From Edaphochlamys debaryana (Eukaryota; Chlorophyta; Chlorophyceae; Chlamydomonadales), in contig JAEHOE010000084.1 of NCBI GenBank assembly GCA_016858145.1, forward strand, positions 124,001 through 188,000: a stretch of DNA of 64,000 nucleotides, read 5' to 3'. The notes beneath the pieces are model-generated. The model did not search any database, was not told the DNA's origin, and saw only the letters and a program-made list of their open reading frames with translations. Numbering within the stretch: position 1 is the first letter of the stretch; the number at the start of each line of letters is the position of its first letter. The translations under genes were made by a program, and so were the position numbers. Of this stretch, positions 23,400 to 35,300 are shown in pieces.

Positions 23400-26300
23400 T
23401 CACCGAGCGGGCCACGCCGACGTCACTGGCACCGACGCAGCACCCGGCCCATCCGTGACAGTTACGGGCGCCGCACCGCGGGTCCACCCCACCACCCACA
23501 CCTCTGCCTTGCCAGGCAGGGCTCCCTCAGCACCATGGGACGCGGGGCCCCCGGCACGTGACCCCCTGGCATCCATCACACCGCTCGTGGGCGCACCCTC
23601 CCACTCCGCCTCCGCCTCAGCGGCGCTCGACAGAGCCGCTGCGGCTGCTGCCAGCACGTCTGCGTCATCGCCCCCGGCTGCGCCGGCGCCAGCTCCATTG
23701 GACATCTGTCGCTTGCCGACGCCAGCGGGCTGTGGCGTGAGGCGAAGTTGAAGGGCCGCGGCGTCGCCCGCCGCGGCGGCGCGGTGCACGCGCTTGGACA
23801 CGGCCCACGTGCACAGCACCTGGCCCATGAGCGCCGTACTGCACAGCTTAGTCAGCCTGCCGTACGTCTTGCCGCCGTGCTGGCCGCGGTACAGCCGCGC
23901 CGCCGAGACCGAGCCGTCCTGTGCGAATGTGCCCTCGTCGGCGGCGCAGCGAATGCGCAAGCCCCGCAGCACAACCTGACAGGCACAGGGCGATGAGGAC
24001 GGGGGCGTCATTGATCTACTCCACAAAGGGCTGGCTAGGCATCTACGGATAGGCTAGGCACCTAGCAAGGATAGGGCTCTCGAAGAAGCTTCATCGCCTG
24101 GAAGTTGAGTCAGCTGCCCTCACAGGCGCTACGTATGCAGGGCATGTGCACGGCTCTTCAAGATACCGGCACCGGTAAGCAATCTGAAAGTCCACCCGAC
24201 AGACCAGCCCAGCCTCCTCACCTGCTGCACCACCGGCTGGTGTCCGTGCCCGCCCCCCGGCTGCACCCAGCCCGCCACAGCGCTGCCGCTGTTGGGCCCC
24301 GCGGCGTGCAGCGCCGGCGCCACTGGCAGCACCTGCGAGGCCGACAGGCCCGACGGAGACAGCCGCTCGGCGAGCGGCGGCGTGTTCGATCTCGACATTG
24401 TGGGCGGCGGATTGCCGCTGGTCATGATGAACTCGACGCTGCTCGCACTGGGGCCGCCGGCGGCGCTGCTGGGCCCTCCGGGCGCGGTCGCGCCGGCGGG
24501 TCGCTTCAGCGCCGGGGAGGCGAAGTGCGGCGCGCCGGTCTGCTGCGACGGCGACGGCGGCTGCCCGCCAATCAGAACCATGGGTCCCGACCGCGGCCCC
24601 AGCACGGGCCCCTGCGCGTCGGACCCGGCCTGGCGCTGACGTGGCAGGCGCGCGTCGGCGCCCGACTGCTGTGGCCGCGGCTTGGTGCGCGGCGACAGGA
24701 CGGGGGACTCGGCGCCTGGCCGCCGGGGGCTGGTGGCGGTTGCGGTGGAGGTTGGCATCGGCAGCGACGCGGCCGCGGGTGGCGGCGGCCAGAGCTGAAC
24801 GCGGATGAGGGACTGGGCCGAGCTGCGTGTGATGACGGCAGCCCTGGCGGGCGCCGCCGCCGACGAGCCCGGCTGGACGTACGGCGCTTGGCTGGGATGC
24901 AGCACGCCGAAAGAGGACGAGAAGGTGGAGCGGTAGCCCGTGGGTCCGCCGCCGCCGCCGCCGCCGTACGGATGGTGGTGGCCGTAGTGCGGTATGCCGT
25001 AGTGGCGCAGGGAGCCGTGGATGGCGTGCCCGTGCAGGTGCCCGGGATGCGTGGGCATGTGCCCGTACGCGCCGCCGCCGTGTTGCGCGTGCAGGTGGGT
25101 GCCGCCGGCGGCGGCCGCATGGTGGGCGCCGCCGCCGTGCATCACGTGATGGTGGTGCGCGTGCGCGTGGCGCGAGTGCGGCGCCGCCGGCTGCGTTCCG
25201 CCGCTGCCGCGTCCTTCGGGCCCGGCCTTGCCGTACTCCTCACCGTCCTCTCCCACCGACTCGCCGCCTCCAGGCAGGGCCAGGCAGGGCAGCCCAGCCG
25301 ACATACTGCGCCTCGGCGGCAGTGTGTCCCATGCAGGCAGCGGCTCGGAGGCGGTGGGGAAGTACCGGCTGGCAACGGGGAGCACGGCCCCGCTCCCGCT
25401 CGTGTCGGGGATGGTGGCGCGGCTGCGCGCTGACGTCATCGACGGCCGGTCACGTGGGTCCAGCTCCACAGATCGCGGCCCCTGTGTGAGGTTGTGGAAG
25501 TTGAACTCCATGTCGTCGGCGGCGGGGCCGTCGTTCGCGGCGCCGAGGCTGACGGAGCCGAAGCGTGGCACCGGCGCGCGCGTGACGCCGCCATGGCCAG
25601 CGGCGGCGGTGCCGGCGTTGACGCTGGCAGCGGCGGCAGTGCTGGCGGCGGCGCCGAGGCCGGCGGCGGCGGGGAAGGGCGCGAAGGTGGGGGCGGTGGG
25701 GGACTCGCCAACAGTCACGGCGGCGGCGGCGGCAGCCGCCGCCGCCGTGTTGACGGAGAGGGGGCGCAGGCTGGCGGCGGGCGAGGCGGACACGAGCACC
25801 GGCGACTCGAGCAGCGGCGGGACGGAGCTCTTGGGCTGCAGCGGCGGCGGCGACTCCAGCGCCGCCGCCGACGCCACCGCCGCCGCCGCCGCGGCCTCGA
25901 TGTTGGCCCGCATCGACACCGCGAAGGAACGGCGGTAGTCGAAGAGGTTCGTGTTGCCGAAGGAAGGCATCTGGTAGAGCGTCGGCGGCGGTGGAGTCGG
26001 CGTCGGCGTCGCCGCCGGCGACGTCGACATGCGCAGCGGCGTGTCCGCCGACGGCGGCGGCACCTCTGGCGGCGACGTCGGCGCGTCCTCATCCAGATCC
26101 TCGATCCGCGGCACCGCCAGCGGCGGCGGCGGGGCCGGCGCCGGCGGCAGCGGCGCCAGCGGCGGCGACGGCGGCGGCGCGTCCCGCAGCGGCAGCAGCG
26201 TTGCCAGGGCACGGGCCCAGGCGCCCGACCGGCGGCCCGACGGAGGCCGGCCGCTGAGCGTCTCTGCACGGCTGGGCGCCTGCCCCGTCAGCGCCTCTTC

Positions 26301-29300
26301 TAGGCGGCCGGAGGAGCGGGCAGCGTCCCAGGAGTTGGTCCAGATCGCAACGGTAGCGGGGGCGCCGGCGCCGCCGACGTTGGCGGGGTCATCGCCGTCG
26401 TCGCCGTCGTGGTCGTCGCCCTCCCGCTCGCCGGTCTCCAGCAGGTCCATCGCGACGGTTGGCATTCCGCGGGGCGCCAGGTACGGCAGCTGCTGCGGCG
26501 GCGGCAGGGCGCCGGCGGAGGCGGGCCCCGGCGGCGGCGCCAGGCGGCCGGAGCCGGGCCCGACGGGCGGCGGCGCGACCTTCCGCAAGTCCGACAGCGA
26601 GGATCGATCGACCGAGAGCGCCGCGCGAGAGTGCGGGTGCTGGCCCGTCCGGGACCGGCTGGCGCCGCTGCCGACAGAAAGCAGCCCGCGGCCAAGCGCG
26701 GTGGCGGCGACGCCGCCGCTCATGCGGCGGCCGCCGCCGGCGCTGCTGGACGACGCCGACGCTGCCACCGCCGCCGCCGCCGCCATGTTCTGGTGCCAAC
26801 GGGGCGTCGAGCTGGGGCCATCGCCGCCAGCGCCGGCGGTGGTGCCGGGGGAGAAGGTGGAGGGCGGCGAGGGAAGCGGGGAGATGGTGGCGGCGGCCGT
26901 GCCCGTGCCCGTGCCAGCGCTGCGGCCGCCGGCGCTCGCGCTTGCCGCCGCGGCGGCAGCCGCTGCCGCCGCCGCCGCGGCGGCGGCGGCGGCTGACGAC
27001 CAGCTCGCGCCGCCTGGCGGCGGCTGGCCCAGCTGCCCAGCGCTTTGGCTCTGCTGACCCGCCGCCGCCGCTGCCGCTGCCGCTGCAGCCGCCGCCGGCT
27101 GCGTTGGCGTCAGCGGCGGCAGCGCGGGCAGGCTGACGCACAGCTCGTCGCCCAGCTCGTGACTCAGCAACTCCGCGGGCCAGGCCACGCCGCAGCGGAG
27201 CCGCTCCTCCAGGGAGACTAGCCAGCGGAGCGCGTCGGCCTGTGGACACCAAAATAGAACGGGCAAGGAACCTGGTAAGCGTCCAGTTCAGGAGGTGTGC
27301 ACTGCCGGTACCCTGCTCATGCGCTCGCTACTCGACTCAAGCCCTGTCACGTCCCAACCCATCAACCCGCTAGCCCATCCGCCCTGCCCTCGACCATGCC
27401 CTCAGCCCTGCCCCCAGTGCCCTCCCCTCAGGCCTGCTTCCCCTCGAACCTGCCCCCCCCCCGCTCACCGCCGAGCCGAACGCCGCCAGCAGCGTGCCCC
27501 CGTCCATGACGGCCGGGTACCCCCCCAGCCCCCGCAGCAGGCCCAGGGCCGTGGCGTGCAGCAACGCCAGCGAGTGCCGAGTCACGCGCTCGTCCCAGGC
27601 CAGGAGCGTGGGCACACCGACCACCTGAGGGCAGGGGTGGAGGGGGGTGTTTGAAGCTGATAAGCGGGAGAGCGTCGAATGGTTAGTGGGATTGCCGGAG
27701 AAGGGTGGAGGGGGGATGGAGGGTAGGGAGGCGTGTTTGGGGCTGCTCGAGAAAGCCAGGGAAGCGTAAGCACGGCAGAAGGCCAGCTGGGGTAGGCCTG
27801 CGCGGTAGGCCCACGCCAATGCGCCCCCACCCCACCCCAGGCACGCACCTGCACCATGGCCAGGGTGACGCAGCCCGTGGGCGCCGACACCACCCCCGGC
27901 AGCACCTGGCCGCGCGTGCGCAGGGCGGTGCGCTCCAGCAGCAGCTGCCGGGCGGCCAGGGGCCCGATCAGCGCCTGGTACAGGTCCTGGGGGTGGGGTG
28001 GGGTGGGGGAGGGCAGGGGCGAGGAGGGAGCAGAGAGAGGGCAGGCAGGGTCAGCGAGTTGAGGGCGTGTAGGTTCCAGGACACACACGATTGCCAGGCA
28101 CTGGGCTGGCTCGCACTGAACCGGACAGGACAAGACTTGGGCCGGACCCGAACCGGACCGGATCGGACCGGACCGAGGAGCCAAACCCCAGCCCTCTGCC
28201 TCACTCACCTGAGGTTCCATGCGCCCCGCGCCAGTGCCCTCCCGCCCGCTGCCGCCGCCGCCCCACTGCACCCAGGCGCCCAGGTTCCAACCGTTGCCGT
28301 TGCCGTAGCCCAAGCCACGGGCGTTGGCGCCGCCCGACCCCATCGCCGAGCCCCCGCCGGCGCCGGTCGGCAGCCGCGAGTGCGAGGCGGCTGCGTGCGC
28401 GCTGCTGCCCCGGGCGCCCTCGAGCGAGCGCGAGGGCCCCGCCGTCCACCGCGCGATCTGCGACAGCGGCGCGGGCGCCAGCGCGTCTTCCAGCGTGCCC
28501 ATTCCGGCTCCGCGCTCCTCGCCCCTGCCCGTGGCGTTCCGGGGCCGGCCGCCGCTGGTCCGCGCGGAAGGCGAGGAGCTGCCGGAGCCGCCGCCGCCGC
28601 CGGCTCCGCCGGAGCCGAGGCTTTGCTGCCGCCCGGGTCCGTTGGGATGAGTCAGACCGTCCCAGGGGTCCGTCCCGCGCTCGTCCAGAACGAAGCGGCC
28701 CTTGTGCCAGACCACCAGGCCCTGCGGACGGACGAGGTGGAAGGCAAGCGCCGGGCGGGATTGGGGGGGTTAGGAGGACACAGCGGTGCACAGTCCGTGT
28801 AGGCGTCGATACTGGGCGTGCTGGCCCCCACGAACCATGTCCCAGCAACCCTGAATCTCCGCTTGGGCCCGGCTTGGGCCCCCATTTTTTAACTTCGCCC
28901 TCAGCCCTGCGCCCCACCCTTCACCGACGCCGCCACCAACCTCGTCCCACTGCCAGCAACCCTGGAAAACCTCCGCTTGGGACCCCAACTTGAAGCCCCC
29001 AGCAACCCTTCCCCACGCCGCCCCTACTCCGCCACCTCCGCACCCCCAGCCCCACCGGCAGGTCCTTCCGGGGCAGCGGCAGCAGTCGCTCCACGGAGGA
29101 GGCTGCCAGCAGCACCATGCCGCCCACCGCCGCGTCGGAGACCAGCTTGCACAGCTGCGGGGTGGGTGGGGTGGGCGGGGTGGGGGGTTTAGGTGGGGGG
29201 CGCAGGCGGCGGTAAAGCGGTCCGGTACACGGCACCAGCGACAGAGAGGACGGCCAGAGGCCAGAGGCATAAGGGCGGCCCAGGACAGAGGGAGCAAGGC

Positions 29301-32300
29301 CGCGAGGCGGCCGGATATGGCAAGCAGCAGCCTCCTCCGCCAACCCAGCGCCCGAGATGGCACGAGATAGCGGCGGTGTATGAGCAGACTGCAGACCACG
29401 CCGTACGGTGCCGTACGCACCTGCATACACGGTCCCGAGTAGGCCATGCGGCGGCCCAGGTCCTTGCGGTACACCACGTCCCGCCCCGGCACCAGCCCCG
29501 AGGCCAGGCCGCACCGCACGCGGAAGCCCCTGGGGGGGCGGCAGGCAGGGCCGGTACAACACAGGTAAGAAGGCAGCGGCACAGGTCCCCAAGCTCATCG
29601 ACACAGTCCCCAGTAGCCCAGAACAGCTGGTCGCCTCGGGACGAAACGTCCACTCCAGGACGTCCAGGTGCCCACCCCGGCCTACCTGAAGCAGAGCGTC
29701 CCCGCATTGACGGCCGCCAGGGCGCCGGTGCCGCTGTGCGACAGGTGGCCCGCGCCGCTGCCCCGCTGCGACGCCATCAGGTTGAAGCTCCGCCGCCGCG
29801 GCTGCAGCCCCGCCAGCAACCCACTGCCGCCGCCCGACGCCCCCGCGGCGCCGCCACCCAGGCCCGCCGCCACGCTCAGGGCGCCCGCCAGCCACGCATT
29901 CACGTGGGAGAGGCCGCGCGCCAGGGGCGGCCCGGGCGCTTGGCCCTGGCCCTGCGTCTGGGAAGGGCCCTGCGGCTGCGGCGGATCCGCGAACGGTGCC
30001 AGGAAGGAGCTGGCGGAAGCTGGGCCCGACAGGCAAGGGCCGGTGGCGGGGCCCGCGGGCGCCGCGGCGCTGGTCGCCATGGAGCGGACGGAGACGGCCT
30101 TGGCGGCGCCCGCGGTGCGCTGGGGCACGGAGCTGACGGCGGGTCCGGGGCCACCCTCGGCGCTGCCGCGGCCCGTCGCGTAGGCGTTGGCGAGGCTGGG
30201 GGCCGAGGTGGCCGGTCCGCCAGCGGCGGGGGTGCCGCTGGCGCTGATGCGGGCGCTGAGGTCGCGCGCGGTGGAGTGGGCCGAGGCCAGGGCCGCCGCC
30301 GCCGCGTTGACCGCCGTCGCGTACGTGTCTCTGGGCTGGATCTCCCGCTCGTGTGACGGCGCCGTCAGGCGCACCGGCATCGGCGGGACCTGCAGCGGCC
30401 CAGGCAGGCCCGGGTCGGACCTGCCACCGTCCACGTGCCCGGGCCGCTCGTAGCCGCCGCCCGACGGAGGGCGGAAGTTGGGGCGGTCGCGCGAGGGCAG
30501 ACCGGCGGGGGCGCCCGTGGGCCCCGTGCGGCTGGTGAGGCGGCCGAGGGGCGAGGGAGTGGCTGGCACGGAGGAAGAGGCTGCCATGTAGGCGACTAGG
30601 CTGCCGGACGCGGTGTACACCGCACCGCCGATACTGCCCGGGTAGCCTGGCGGCATCGGCGCGTCGGGGTCCCCTGGGTTGGCGTGAGCTGCTCCGTCAA
30701 ATGGGAGCGCACCCGCAGCACTACCGGCAGCCAGGACGGAGCCAGGCGCGGTGGCGGCGTGGCCCGCGCTGGCGCCGGATGCGGTTGCATCCTCGTGGCG
30801 GCCGGACAGGGTGGCCGTCCTGGTGCCGCCGTCCGTGGGCTCGCCGGAGGAAGTGATGGCGCCGCCCGCCCAGGTACTGTTGACGCCGGCGCCGCTCGCC
30901 CCCACTGCCCCCGGTGCGGTGCTGATGGGGGTGCCAGAGCCGCCGCCGGACTGCACGGCACCATCCTGGATGCCACCCCCTGGGAGGCTGGAGCCGCTGC
31001 CAGCCGCCCGGTCCGAGCCGGACCGATTCCGGCCCAGGAACCGGCGGGAGTCAGAGGACCGCGCCACGGCAGGCTGAGCAGCTGCAACCCGCTGCGATCG
31101 GCCCGCGAGCGCCCATGCGAGCAGCGATGACCGGGCGACGCTGCCGCTTGGGCTCGGGCCAAACAGCCCGCGCGGGCTGTGCGGGCTGGCCCGCGGCATC
31201 GAGCCTGTCACTGCCAGAGCGCTGGCGGCGCTGGGACCGCTGCTGCTGGGGATGGGCACGCCCTGGGCGCTGCCGGGCGCGGACTCGGTCGTGGCAATGT
31301 CTGGCAGCCCGACCGCCACCTCGGCGCCCTCCTCGGCACCCGCATCCTCTGGAGGCGCGCTGACGCGGCTGGGGCGCATCCCGCCGCCCTCCTCGTCCTC
31401 CTCGTCGGCCTCCTCCAGGCGAGCGTGGACCTCCCGGATGGGAGGGGGGTGCGCGTGTGATTGCCCTGCCGCGTGCGGTCCGTGCCCTTGCGGGCTCCGC
31501 CTGGGCGATGGCCGCTGCTCCAAGTCGTGCTCGGCGCCCCGGTCGGCCTGGCCAGGGTCCTCCTCGTCCTCCAGGATCAGGCCGAAGGGCGGGACCTCGG
31601 ACAGAGACTCCAGCCCCCGCCGGGATGGCCCCCCGCGGAGCAGGGACTGTGCGTTGGGACCTGACGCAATCTCCAGGGGCCCCGAGTCGCCGCCACCACC
31701 CCCGTTGTTGCCACCACCGCCACCTGTGCTGCCGTACGCTGCCATGATCTGGCCATCGCGGACCGCACTAGCAGTGGGCGGGGCACCACCAACGGAGGCA
31801 CTCGCGGCTATGAGGGAGGCATCCACTGGCTCCTCGTCGACCGTCCCTTGGGAGGTGAGCAGGTTGCGGTTGCTGAAGCCTCGGACAATGGCAGCGTCAT
31901 GTTCTGCAAAGCAGACCGGGCCGGCCTCTGGCACCTCTGGGAGCATGCCCTCCGACGGGTATGATGGCGCCGAGATGCGCCCTGACAGGCTGGGCATGGG
32001 CACCTGCCGTGGCGGCGCCACCACGGCTGAGGAGCCGCCGACGGCACTTCCTCCCGCGGCACTGTTTGGGCTGACGGCACCGTGGCCGGGAGGCCGGAAA
32101 TCGGGTGATGGCATGTTGCCGATCCCCGGGTGGCTGGTTGTGACAGCCCGTGGCTGCCGCCCACCCAAGAACCCGCCCTCCTCGACCGGTGTCGCCGCGG
32201 CAGTGCTGTCGTCGTAAGACTGCTCGCCGCTGGCTCCGTGTCCGTAGCTCCAAGTGCGAGCCGTGCTGAAGTGCCCGGCGCTGCCCGGCGCATACGTGGC

Positions 32301-35300
32301 CGCCGCTGCAGTTGAGCCGCCGGTTGCAGCAGCGTCGGGGCCAGCAACGAACAGGCCAGTCTGGAGCCGGGGCCCTGCTGACGTAGACCCAACGGCCGCG
32401 TTGTAGCGCCTGGCAGCGGTTACACCACTGGCTGCGGGTGGTGTGCCAGCTCCCGACCGCCGAGCCGAGTCGGTGCCAAAGTCCGCACCCAGGTCGGTCG
32501 AGATGACGAGTACGCGCACGGCCGCTGGGCCATCGCGGGGCACGCCCGACGAACCCTCCCCAACCGAGTGCGGGTCGGTGTGCTCGACTTGGATTTGGTG
32601 GCTGAGGCCGCCGGCGCCTGCTGCATTGCCGCCTCCAGGGCTGACACGCCTCCGCGCCACAGAGTTGCCACTGTTGTCCAGCTCGACCTCAAACACGGAC
32701 CTCGCGATCTCGCGAGCGGCTTCACGCGACCGCGAGCCAGCCGACCTGAGCTTGAGCAGCGCACGCCCAAAGCCGCGCTCGCCGCGTTCCCCGCTGCCGG
32801 TCCGGCCCGTGCTATAGACGCGGTCATTGCCGCTCATGGTCCGGCCGCTCATGGTGCGACCCGCCTGGTGGCCCGTGCTGTTGCTGCCGGTCGCGACCGC
32901 AGCCAGTGCGGCTGCGACCTGCGACAGCGAGCCGGGGCGGCTGCTGTTGCTTTGCCGCGTCTGCCCTCCCCGGTCCACGGTCTTGTCATTGGCTGGGGCC
33001 ACCCCGCCCGAGTGGAAGTGACCCGGCGTCGACAGCAGCCCCCGCCTGCTCTGCGAGCGGCTGTTGTGGTGGTGCGTGTCGCTGTCGGGCTCCCAGTGAG
33101 CGCCCTGGCCCAAGTGCTTGTGGGAGCGGATGGGCAGCAGCAGGGACGCGCCCTGCCGCTTCATCAGCGCCTGGAGCGCGCGGAGGTCCGCCAGGCTCGC
33201 CGGCTGCTGCGGATGCGACATGGGCATCACCATTGGCAGGGCGTTCGTCGAGCCATTGGGCGACACGATCTGTGCTGGCATCACCAGAGGCGAGGTCGGC
33301 CCCAGCGGCGACGGCAGCGTCATGTGCTGCCCCGGAGGCAGCGGCGACAGGGCCTGGTCAGGCGGCGGCCCGCCGACGCCGTTCCCGGGCCCGTAGCCGC
33401 TGCCTCCGTACCCGCTGCCGCCACAGACGCTGCCCGCGTAGTTGCTGCCACCGCCGATGCCAAAGCCGCTCCCGCCGCAAGCACTGCCCGCGAATGCTCC
33501 GTACGCGGCCCCCACGCCATCGTTGGTGCGGCGGTGCGGGGGCGGGACCCGGGGCGAGAGCGTGTTCAGGCCCATACCCGCGAAGCTGGAGCTGATTGGC
33601 CGACGGCTCATCGAGTTCGAGGACGGCTGCGCCATGCTTGGCTGCCGCTGGGCCTGGCCCTGGCTATGCGCCAGGGCAGCTGAGGTTCCTCCACCGCCCC
33701 TGCTAGCGCCGCTTGGGGCCACAGGCGATACCAGCTGCACCTGGCTTCCGCCCGCGCCGCCGCCAGTCCCTGCCCCTGGGCCGAGCACGGCGCCCGTCCT
33801 GGACCCGCCTGCCACAATGTAGCTGCTGCCCGGAAGCCCGGTGCCGGAGGCCGCCGAAGTTGACGGCAGGCCCGGGTTGGGCCACAGGTCCCCAGCTGAG
33901 GGTCCGCTGGTCTGCAGCCCCTGTGTGGCTGACAGCGACAGCGCATGGTGGGAGTGGCGCGGGTGTGAGGACGTAATGGACAGATGGTTCGGCCCGCCGG
34001 AGCCTCCCGCAAGCTGCATGGCGATGGATGGGAGCGCGTCGGAGGGCAGGCGGTGCGGCAGGGAGAGCTGGTGGTGCGGCCCTAGTGAAGAGCCGCCGAC
34101 GCTGTGGCCGTGGGCGTGGCTGGTGTGGGGCATGGAGGCCTGGGCGTGGAGCAGCGACGGCGGCGGGTGGGGCTGCGGGGACTGCAGGTTGGGGGTGTTG
34201 GCCGAGGCGACGGACGTGGGACCCGCGGCAGCGCCAATCGTTTGGGGCACGGCCGAGAAGGCTGTAGTGTGCGTAACCACAGCGCAGGGCTCCGCTTGGA
34301 GCAACTGCTCGGGCCTGCAGGGGCAAAAGACAACCACGCAGGGAAAGGCAGGCAGTCAGCAACATGGGGATGGAAGGAAAGAAGCGCTCGGTACCGCAAG
34401 CAACTAGACTGCGGTGGGCTGCCGCCCTCGAAACTCACCAAGGCAGCAGCATTAGAGTGACCTGCATCTCCAGAGCAAACGCGACGCCATGGGCCGCCGT
34501 TGGAAAGCACAGGATGAAGCTGTCCCCCTGCACATCCGCGGGTGTTGGACGCGTCAGGGATGGGGCGCAAGCCAGGGAGATACCGGTATGGGGGTATACC
34601 AAGGCAGTCGTATGGATGTACGGCATGCTACGCGTGCTGCGGGGCGGCCCAGCGCACCTCCGTGTGGCATTCGTAGCCCTGGTGCTTGGGCAGCAGCCCT
34701 CGTATACATGTGTTGTGGAGCGACAGGGAGTCGTCTGCAGGTGCAGGGGGCCAGGGAAGGAGGCGTTGCGTCCCAGGCCAATTTGCAGCTTCATCCGCTC
34801 CATCTCTGGAGCACTGCTGAAACAACAAAAGTACTACAGACACCACCACAGCCCCGTCAACCCTCCCGGCTCTAAGCTCAGGTGCATCGCCCGAGCTGCA
34901 CTCACCCATGACTCGCGACTCGAGCACCTCCCACAGTCGCGTCGAGCTCATGATATCGGTGATGCACAGCGTGGAGTCATCACCGTACCCAGGAGCCGGT
35001 ACGGTCATCCACGGTCCACCGCCGCGGAGGCCGTACTTGCCGCGCTGCCGTAGCCACTGTCGTAAGACCAGGAAAGCGGTCGCCAGGATCAAAGCCGTAC
35101 CGACTGCACTGGCTGACGCCGCAATTGCGATAACGGCGTCGTTCGACAGGCCCTCACTGCCGCCGCCGCTGTCCGGAGAGCCGCCACCAGTAGCCGTTAA
35201 CCCGTTTCCAGGAGGAGGAGGCGGGGTGTTGTTGCTGGGCAGCTGAAAGCCGATGTCTCGCCAGTACGAACGCTGCAGGGCTGACACCTCACCGCCGTAC

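Noticed and set aside
24105..30356. Long plus-strand open frames opposite the cyclase exons (for example 24105-25433, 26029-27057 and 29193-30356)
   Set aside because: They are antisense shadows of the GC-rich minus-strand coding exons; the minus frame carries the cyclase motifs and matching splice phases.
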